The position numbers were made by a program, and so were the translations under genes. A stretch of DNA of 42,473 nucleotides from Nostoc sp. CHAB 5844 (GTDB lineage: Bacteria; Cyanobacteriota; Cyanobacteriia; Cyanobacteriales; Nostocaceae), in the NCBI RefSeq assembly GCF_020829595.1, contig NZ_JAIVFW010000061.1, positions 1 to 42,473 of the forward strand. The letters are read 5' to 3'. The notes beneath the pieces are model-generated. The model was not told where the DNA came from and searched no databases. It saw only the letters and a program-made list of their open reading frames with translations. This document shows, in pieces, positions 37,310 through 42,473 of the stretch (the stretch's first letter is position 1; every line of letters begins with the position of its first letter).

Positions 37310-37708
37310 TTATGGCAATTTATAACTAGCAACCCGCACACTCAATTGCCCCTGACGAGGATTTTGACTAAATATAAATGCCCCTTCTTCCTTTTCGCCA
37401 TCAGACAAAAAATCAATTTGCTGCTCTCCTGTTTCAACAACTTTATCGGCAATTTGTAACTCAGCAATAATTTGCACTGATTCAGCAGTTTCACCACCAG
37501 TATTAACTATTTCAAAGGGAACATAAAATTTCCCCTCAACTTCTCTAATCATTTGCTTTTTCTGCACCGACAAAATTGGCGGTTGATTTTTTTCATTCAA
37601 CCACATATAGCCTACTAAGCTAATAACGACAGCGAGAATAGATAAAGCAATCCCGAATGTTATCCACTCAGCTAGAGAACGTTCTGGTTTTGGTTCAGTT
37701 TCCATCAT
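37310..37708 (-). CDS. TIGR02588-type small membrane protein
   Basis: The product from the ATG at 37708 has 132 residues. It begins MMETEPKPERSLAEWITFGI, continues with one membrane helix (about 15-37) and ends in a beta-rich extracytoplasmic domain of about 85 residues (FYVPFEIVNTGGETAESVQI). The start overlaps the stop of the upstream gene (ATGATG over TGA), so the two are translationally coupled. An ATG further upstream at 37786 would lie deep inside that gene and is rejected. The partner is a TIGR02587 protein; the two families are known to occur together. Function unknown. Confidence 0.82.
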   Translation of the reverse strand: MMETEPKPERSLAEWITFGIALSILAVVISLVGYMWLNEKNQPPILSVQKKQMIREVEGKFYVPFEIVNTGGETAESVQIIAELQIADKVVETGEQQIDFLSDGEKEEGAFIFSQNPRQGQLSVRVASYKLP

Positions 37709-38589
37709 ATTGCTAACCTCCCCGCTGCACCGCCAATAGTTGCAGGTAATCCCAATACTAGAATGTGTTCTAACCACATCATCCATGTATCTTCAAAAGT
37801 TAGCTTTTGGAAAAAAAACAGCATTGCTCCACTCGCTAACAAAGATACTAAATACGATATAGTTGTTTCACTTAATGGACGCTGAAAAATTCCCTTTTGC
37901 TGTCTGCGCTTTTGTTGGTCTGAAAAACCAGCTTGAAAGACAATAGCGTAGGAAATTACTAATGATGCAGCTATGAGCACCCATAACCAAGGGGGTGAAA
38001 TTGCAGCTGCTAACATAGAGACTTCATCAGTTGGTGCAATATTAAAAGCAATTACAATTGCCCCAATTAGAGTTGCACCTATATCAGCAAATGTGGCAAA
38101 TAAATTATCTTGCTTGTGTTTGTTGATACCGTTAGTTTTATGAGTAACTGATATAGAATTATTTTGATTATCTTCTTGGAGAAATTGGTTGGCTAATGCC
38201 ACACCTAGCGTAAATGGTACACCTTCAAATACAACTTTACCCAGGGATTCTTTCAAGGAGGTTTCTGGTGTAATTTCTTGCAATAATAACAACATAAATG
38301 CAGAACAAACAAAGCCGATCGCCATTGCCTCTACAGTATCTATGACTGCTTCATCAACGCGCCAGTTATTTCTGCGTTTACGAAAACCATCTGTATAATT
38401 GAGTAAAAAAACTACAATAAACATTAAGGCGATCGCTATGGCAATCAATCTTGGTTTTACTAGCGAGCCAATCCACCATACTTCCATAGTATAAATTAGT
38501 GGAATCCCAAATAAAAAACCTCCACAAATACCACGAACAATATCATTTATTTCTCGCCTCCAAGTATTTTTATACTGTTTTTTAGCCAC
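37705..38589 (-). CDS. TIGR02587-type integral membrane protein (DUF2391)
   Basis: Polytopic protein of 294 residues with about seven hydrophobic segments: about 20-40, 47-65, 91-108, 123-138, 168-188, 197-220 and 245-262, with a final one near 272-290. A polar loop (about 140-165) holds an Asn/Lys-rich stretch. The N-terminus KNTWRREINDIVRGICGGFL and early IPLIYTMEVWW are typical of TIGR02587. It is the first gene of a two-gene operon whose second member is the bitopic TIGR02588 protein. The pair is predicted to form a membrane complex. No transport or catalytic motif is visible. Confidence 0.85.
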   Translation of the reverse strand: MAKKQYKNTWRREINDIVRGICGGFLFGIPLIYTMEVWWIGSLVKPRLIAIAIALMFIVVFLLNYTDGFRKRRNNWRVDEAVIDTVEAMAIGFVCSAFMLLLLQEITPETSLKESLGKVVFEGVPFTLGVALANQFLQEDNQNNSISVTHKTNGINKHKQDNLFATFADIGATLIGAIVIAFNIAPTDEVSMLAAAISPPWLWVLIAASLVISYAIVFQAGFSDQQKRRQQKGIFQRPLSETTISYLVSLLASGAMLFFFQKLTFEDTWMMWLEHILVLGLPATIGGAAGRLAI

Positions 38590-38930
38590 TACTAATATCT
38601 ACCTAGTTATGGAATTAAAATATTTTTATGCATCATAAAACGTCTCATAAAATATATATTTTTAACATCTATCCTAGGTTATTTTATAAATATATGTTTA
38701 TCTACTTCCTGCGGTAGACATACAAAAAATTGCCTGTAGTCAGTTAAAGTTAATTTATCAAGTAAATCTCAAGACAACAAAGTTTAAACATACAATCCAG
38801 CATATCCTCATGAGAGACGCACCCAGTCGCCAAAGGTAGGGCATGGAGACAAATTGAACCAATGCCCTGCCTGCGGTGAGTTGTTTGTCTATTGTGTAAA
38901 TATTGGCTGATTTTGTAGTGCCACTAATAT
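38590..38930. other. 341-base gap with one hairpin
   Basis: GGTAGGGCAT (38835-38844) and ATGCCCTGCC (38862-38871) can pair with one wobble, 60 bases beyond the stop of the minus-strand PEP-CTERM gene, and may be its terminator. The rest is AT-rich leader of the TIGR02587-type gene with nothing else recognised. Confidence 0.5.
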
Positions 38931-39794
38931 TTAGACCTTGACTTTAATTTTTTGTTGTTGTTTGCGTTTTAATAGCGAACCTGTACCTAATAAAGATAAT
39001 GCCAGTAAACCAGTCACAGAAGCGGGTTCAGGTACTGTTTGTGTTTGCACATAACTTAAAACATTTGGCGCATAAATGTTGGCAAACTCTTGTTGTGGTG
39101 GATTGGGGCCAAATCCTTCCAAGTAATAATCAAGAGGAATAGTAGAGTAATAAACAACACCTTGGCCCAATCTATAAGAGAAAGCAGCTATCTTGTTAGG
39201 ATCTGAACCAACACTCAAGATAGCTTCTGCACCTACTGGCAAAGTACTAGCGAGTGCAAAGCCGTGACTGGAGGATGTTCCTCCATCAAGTGTCAAGTTA
39301 TTGATTGTGCCATTAGGCCCATTCGTAACTAAAGTATTACCTGGTGGGACAAGATTAATATCAGCATCATTACTAAAGTCACGGTCTACTAAAATGCTAG
39401 ACGCACCTATTAAAAAAGGATTGGATTGAGGATCATCAATATCGTTGCTCACAAAACGGTCATGAACGATAAAAGATTTGCCTCCTTGAACCCAACTGGT
39501 AATATCTGCCAAACGACCTAATAAAGCGCTAGAAAGCCCACCGTTACTACTCTCATTAACAAAGAGAGTATCAATACTATTCAAGTCGAATGTACTAATA
39601 TCGGTGATTTGAATAGGTGTGAATCCGGCTTGGTTAATTACTGCCGCCGGTGCAGTTGTGCCTTCATTGAAGTCAGTAAAGTAGCCTATATTAGCAGCTA
39701 AAGCTCCCTTATTGCCTACCAAAATTACGCCAACGCTAAATATAGTACCGGTAGCAGCAATTGATAACTTTTTGAACACATTTAAATTAGCCAT
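38931..39794 (-). CDS. PEP-CTERM sorting-domain protein
   Basis: Exported protein of 287 residues. The signal peptide runs to about residue 34 (LVGNKGALAANIG, cut likely after ALA). The mature domain (35-255) has a ThuA/GATase-like look: NIGYFTDFNEGTTAPAAVIN, a WVQGGKSFIVHDRFV segment and GQGVVYYSTIPLDYYL near the end. The C-terminal tag is VPEPAS, a hydrophobic helix and a Lys/Arg tail (KRKQQQKIKVKV). It should be sorted by an exosortase to the cell surface or outside. It differs in its mature domain from the PEP-CTERM protein at 8 kb. Role unknown. Confidence 0.9.
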   Translation of the reverse strand: MANLNVFKKLSIAATGTIFSVGVILVGNKGALAANIGYFTDFNEGTTAPAAVINQAGFTPIQITDISTFDLNSIDTLFVNESSNGGLSSALLGRLADITSWVQGGKSFIVHDRFVSNDIDDPQSNPFLIGASSILVDRDFSNDADINLVPPGNTLVTNGPNGTINNLTLDGGTSSSHGFALASTLPVGAEAILSVGSDPNKIAAFSYRLGQGVVYYSTIPLDYYLEGFGPNPPQQEFANIYAPNVLSYVQTQTVPEPASVTGLLALSLLGTGSLLKRKQQQKIKVKV

Positions 39795-40257
39795 GTTACA
39801 AACCTCTTACACAAATGATGTCAACATTGTTAATACTCCTGAGAACAATCCTTTTCAGAAGCCTTAGTCTATTTCAGTATTTACAGATGTAAAAATTACT
39901 GATGCTGAAAATCGTGCTTTTGACTTTAACGTGATTTTTCACGCCAGCCCAAAAACTCTGGTCAGCAGTCAAGAATAGAGGATAGGAACTGTAAAATTTT
40001 TACCAGACCTCACATCCTCTAACTTTTCCCCAGCCCATGAAAATTCATGTTCTTAAGCTTTGTCTGAAATATTTTACGTATTTGTATCAGGAGTAGATGT
40101 ATTTAGAATAATCACTAATTTTTTTAACGGCTATATTTTTTCAGTAGATTTACACAATAAATACACTTTCTTAATCTGGGATAAATACGATCATGAATAT
40201 TACGACTGCGTTTAGTTGTATTGTCTGTGGTGTACGATTGGCTCCTTAGGGTGTAAA
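39795..40257. other. intergenic region upstream of the second PEP-CTERM gene
   Basis: AT-rich leader and promoter region. No gene, RNA or repeat is recognised except scattered T-runs near 40110-40140. Confidence 0.4.
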
Positions 40258-40425
40258 TCAACCATAAGTTGCTAGATATTGATTGTAACTATAAAGCCTC
40301 TCCTCAAACTCTTGCTCGTTCAATAGGGCTTTCTCCATCATGCCGCGCAAATCTACATCGCTATCAGCTTTGTAAGCACGGTTTGCCTGTACAGCATTGT
40401 GGATTGGAATGATTTGTGTACGGGG
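40258..40425 (-). pseudogene. orphan C-terminal gene fragment
   Basis: On the minus strand a frame opens after a TAG at 40426-40428. It reads IIPIHNAVQANRAYKADSDV, then LRGMMEKALLNEQEFEERLY and SYNQYLATYG to TGA at 40258. The composition is protein-like and charged, but there is no start codon at its left end and only internal ATGs. It looks like the last 55 residues of a larger protein whose front has been lost. I do not recognise the family. Confidence 0.4.
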
Positions 40426-40582
40426 CTAACGAGTTCTCTCGTACTTAGCCAGGGTTCTTGCAAGACTGGAAGCTTGGTAAAGAAATTGAGAAAGTTCTCA
40501 AGCATCTTCAAACGCTGTTTGCACCAAATTTTTAATCTGGTGGGGGTTTTAAACCCGCTTATTTATTATTTATTCACTTGCA

Positions 40583-40623
40583 CAGAATTCATACTGAATT
40601 CAGGCTCCTGACTCCTGAATTCT
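40583..40623. repeat. CTGAATTC/CTGACTC short repeat
   Basis: AGAATTCATACTGAATTCAG is followed by GCTCCTGACTCCTGAATTCT, built from the same seven-base units as at 34340-34386. Confidence 0.6.
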
Positions 40624-40639
40624 TTATCGAGAATTTCAT

Positions 40640-40653
40640 GTATTGAACAATAC
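40640..40653. promoter_or_regulatory. operator-like palindrome, copy 1
   Basis: GTATTGAACAATAC, a near-perfect dyad inside the longer repeat TTCAT-GTATTGAACAATAC-AAAC. A second copy lies 203 bases downstream. Both are upstream of the SWIM gene, so they may be binding sites for one dimeric regulator. Confidence 0.45.
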
Positions 40654-40723
40654 AAACTGACAATAAAACACCTTCAATGAGTAATCACTGATATTCAACC
40701 AAGCACAAGCGCTGATAAGAAAC

Positions 40724-40757
40724 AGGAACGACCGAGGAGCTTTAGTCAGCCGTTCCT
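40724..40757. other. hairpin between the two palindromes
   Basis: AGGAACG and CGTTCCT pair over seven bases around a 20-base loop. With the flanking palindromes it may be part of a short RNA or leader upstream of the SWIM gene. Confidence 0.35.
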
Positions 40758-40842
40758 CTAAGACGTGCTATTACTTGCAGCTTAAAAAATAGCTAAGTAC
40801 ATATCTACTTTCAAAAGAGGTATCAAAAAGTATTAACTTCAT

Positions 40843-40856
40843 GTATTGATCAATAC
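40843..40856. promoter_or_regulatory. operator-like palindrome, copy 2
   Basis: GTATTGATCAATAC is a perfect 14-base palindrome and differs from copy 1 only at its centre; the flanks TTCAT and (N)AAC are shared. It lies 60 bases before the presumed start of the SWIM gene, a plausible operator position. Confidence 0.5.
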
Positions 40857-40915
40857 CAACTTTAGTAACAATTGCTCAAATCTCCTGAAAATTACTTTGA
40901 AACCACAGCCACCAG

Positions 40916-41290
40916 TTGACTGAAAGCGCGACAACGCAGAGGTGGTTATGTTCAATTGCACAGTGTCAAATCTTCCAGGACAAATATAAACGCTTTCGCT
41001 TCACTTACACGATTAAAGGCGGTCGTAGATGCTCTACCTTCCTGAGCAAAACAGCGTTCTTAGCTGACCACACCGAGCTAAGAAAAGGTGGCTCTCAGTT
41101 GGTGGAAGTAACAGAGGCACATGGTGGTGAGTATGTGGTCAAGTCAAAGAACAACTACTACACAGTACGTCCTGGTCAATTTGACCCACGCTCGCGCTGT
41201 GAATGTGGAGATTGTCACTGGAGAGGCGCGAAATGTAAACACCAGATTGCTGTAGAACAGTTCCGAGTCGAGCGAATCCGAGCAGCCTAA
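40916..41290 (+). CDS. small SWIM-type zinc-finger protein
   Basis: The product has 124 residues. The C-terminal third contains CECGDCHWRGAKCKH, which fits the SWIM pattern CxCx(n)CxH with n=9 plus one extra Cys. SWIM fingers occur in SWI2/SNF2 ATPases, MuDR transposases and recombination factors. The N-terminal part (IFQDKYKRFRFTYTI, then KNNYYTVRPGQFDPR) looks like beta strands with many basic residues, so nucleic-acid binding is plausible. The frame has a stop at 40898-40900 and no ATG, so the start is taken as TTG at 40916. This is weak and leaves room for an N-terminal truncation. A GC-rich hairpin follows at 41297-41315. Confidence 0.72.
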   Translation: MTESATTQRWLCSIAQCQIFQDKYKRFRFTYTIKGGRRCSTFLSKTAFLADHTELRKGGSQLVEVTEAHGGEYVVKSKNNYYTVRPGQFDPRSRCECGDCHWRGAKCKHQIAVEQFRVERIRAA

Positions 41291-41296
41291 AGATAA

Positions 41297-41315
41297 GGGG
41301 AACCCCCAGTTCCCC
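41297..41315. terminator. terminator-like hairpin after the SWIM gene
   Basis: GGGGAAC and GTTCCCC pair over seven bases with a CCCCA loop, six bases after the SWIM stop codon. It lacks a T-run. Confidence 0.55.
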
Positions 41316-41416
41316 AACGGACAAATGATAGCCACTGGGATAAGCAGCCAGAGTCAACCTTGTAATGACCAAGCCGCCGGAGATGATTCCGATGAGCTGC
41401 CAAGTCTAAAAACTGC

Positions 41417-41758
41417 TTATTCTTCTTCCAAGCCTTCAAGAATTCCAAGAATGCGTCGATTTTCGGTTTGAAGTCCGCGGATTTCGCTTTGCATTTCTCG
41501 CATATCAATACGAATCTCACGCATTTCTGTCGCCAGTACCATAAAGTTTTCTTGGTGCTGGTTGGCAACGCCAATGAGCGACCCAACCGAACTGGTTAAC
41601 TCAGTTACAGCAGCTTGCAACCCGGTTACAGCAGTCTGTAATTGACCTACTGACTGTCGCAACTCAGCGTTAACCACCACTTGATTATCAAGTTGTTGTG
41701 ACACTCTCTCTAGTGTCGCTTCAATTCTGTCTAATCTGTCTGGTTGGTCTTGAGTCAT
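41417..41758 (-). CDS. coiled-coil protein of unknown function
   Basis: A protein of 113 residues, almost wholly coiled coil with clear heptads: LDRIEATLERVSQQLDNQVV, LRQSVGQLQTAVTGLQAAVT and EMREIRIDMREMQSEIRGLQ, ending ILEGLEEE. A short break near SLIGVANQHQENF may form a hairpin turn. Similar small proteins are very common in Nostocales, often beside mobile or repeat-rich DNA, and have no known function. It converges with the SWIM gene and lies next to the ISL3 relic. Start ATG at 41758. Confidence 0.78.
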   Translation of the reverse strand: MTQDQPDRLDRIEATLERVSQQLDNQVVVNAELRQSVGQLQTAVTGLQAAVTELTSSVGSLIGVANQHQENFMVLATEMREIRIDMREMQSEIRGLQTENRRILGILEGLEEE

Positions 41759-41796
41759 AGGTTTTTCGCTCTCGCGGTGTTCTCTGGGAATTGAGC

Positions 41797-42373
41797 TTAA
41801 TCAAATAAGTATTCTGCTATAACTGCTTTATTTCTTTTCTCTAACAAAGCTATTGGTCTTCTTGTTTCTAAATCTACTAATACTGCTGCATAATTTTTTC
41901 CTCCTTTTAACTGTGTGATTTCATCTATCCCTAACTTTTTTATCTGATGAGGTTTTTCTTTTAGTAAATCATCTTCCAGTTCTTTTATAGCGTTTCTATC
42001 TCAGATGAAGTCATTCTATTTCTTCTGTCTGCATTCTCTACATTAGTTTCTAATACTTCCTTTATTACTTTCATTCCTAGTCTTTTTGTATAAGTTCTTC
42101 TGGTTTTTACAAAAGATAGTTTTTCACTGAATACTTTCTGGCATTCTGTACATTTTAATTGACGACGATTTACTTTTAAAATTACTTGATAGTCACTCAT
42201 TGGTATATCTCTGACCATATACCAATGATTTTGATGGGTCTTAGAGGTTGTCTTTCTACAGCGAGGACATTGACCAATTTTTGACTGATTTTGGATTTCA
42301 ATTACGATTTCATCATCAGTGATAAAATCGTAATTTACAACCTTGATAAGCTGTTCAGCATTTAAATAGGGTA
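41797..42373 (-). pseudogene. frameshifted and truncated ISL3-family transposase
   Basis: The minus strand reads LNAEQLIKVVNYDFITDDEI, a zinc-ribbon CPRCRKTTSKTHQNHWYMVR, RDIPMSDYQV, a second Cys pair (CTECQKVF) and RRNRMTSSEIETL, then stops at 41985. One base shifted it continues IKELEDDLLKEKPHQIKKLG, with the first catalytic Asp in LGIDEIT, and GGKNYAAVLVDLETRRPIAL, ending AEYLFD and TAA at 41797. This is the N-terminal half of an ISL3 transposase; the second and third acidic residues and the whole C-terminus are gone. There is no start codon at the right end, where another insertion element begins. Confidence 0.85.
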
Positions 42374-42409
42374 TAATAGAAAGCTGAATTCAGTCAAACA
42401 AGTGGAAGA

Positions 42410-42473
42410 ATGCCAGCAAAAAATCATTTAACTTCCCAGCAAATAGAGAAACTACAAAAAGCTTTAAAACGGG
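42410..42473 (+). mobile_element. start of an IS630-type transposase gene, cut by the window edge
   Basis: The ATG at 42410 begins MPAKNHLTSQQIEKLQKALK and runs off the window. This matches the N-terminus of the helix-turn-helix subunit of cyanobacterial IS630-type elements. It is divergent from the ISL3 relic, whose 5' end is lost about 36 bases away, so this element probably inserted into or beside it. The element's end should lie between about 42374 and 42409. Confidence 0.6.

Noticed and set aside
40399-40611. 70-codon plus-strand open frame
   Set aside because: It overlaps the minus-strand fragment and a heptamer repeat and has no recognisable features.
41139-41586. Minus-strand frames overlapping the SWIM and coiled-coil genes
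   Set aside because: They are shadows: the SWIM Cys/His motif and the heptad pattern are in the other frames.

Overview
The window comes from a cyanobacterium, most likely a filamentous nitrogen-fixing member of the Nostocales (Nostoc/Anabaena-like). The evidence is the many GCGATCGC (HIP1-type) octamers inside genes, a bilin reductase (pcyA), a devBCA-type exporter, a ferrochelatase with a chlorophyll-binding tail, a CHAT-TPR protein, PEP-CTERM proteins, and short heptamer-like repeats between genes. No rRNA, tRNA, CRISPR array or phage module was seen.

Layout. 1-5.4 kb: a small unknown ORF, pcyA, and a devB-devC-devA-type exporter operon. 5.4-12.8 kb: single genes (Uma2 nuclease-like, a membrane-anchored unknown, a HAD phosphatase, a PEP-CTERM protein, an alpha/beta hydrolase, a haem-oxygenase-fold protein with a His/Glu metal-site pattern). 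12.8-17.6 kb: a 1159-residue TPR-CHAT protein and ilvC. 17.8-18.2 kb: a decayed vapBC toxin-antitoxin module. 18.2-20.9 kb: a DUF4349 lipoprotein and a SagB/ThcOx-type oxidoreductase. 21.5-27.8 kb: three consecutive signalling genes. 28-32.3 kb: an esterase, a small DUF2555-like protein, coaBC, a methyltransferase and hemH. 32.4-33.1 kb: two colliding gene relics. 33.1-39.8 kb: an alcohol dehydrogenase, a tiny zinc-ribbon protein, a GT4 glycosyltransferase, xthA, an IS630 relic, a TIGR02588/TIGR02587 membrane pair and a second PEP-CTERM protein. 39.8-42.5 kb: a transposon graveyard holding a small SWIM zinc-finger gene with two operator-like palindromes upstream, a coiled-coil protein, a broken ISL3 transposase and the start of an IS630-type transposase.

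The most interesting system is the signalling cluster at 21582-27825. The first gene is a PAS-PAS-PAS-GAF histidine kinase and the third is an EAL-GAF-GGDEF protein. Both GAF domains carry the two-cysteine signature of DXCF-type cyanobacteriochromes: a DTCF motif, then a Cys-His pair exactly 28 residues later. Between them lies a receiver-PAS-histidine kinase. The reading is a light-sensing relay coupled to light-controlled cyclic-di-GMP turnover. The chromophore would be phycocyanobilin, which the pcyA product at the start of the window makes. Motif conservation suggests that both the EAL (hydrolysis) and GGDEF (synthesis) halves are active and that the c-di-GMP inhibitory site is present.

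The window also records gene decay: vapB with an in-frame TAG, a vapC stub, an FMN reductase that lost its C-terminus, an Rpn/PD-(D/E)XK-type relic, and remnants of IS630 and ISL3 elements.
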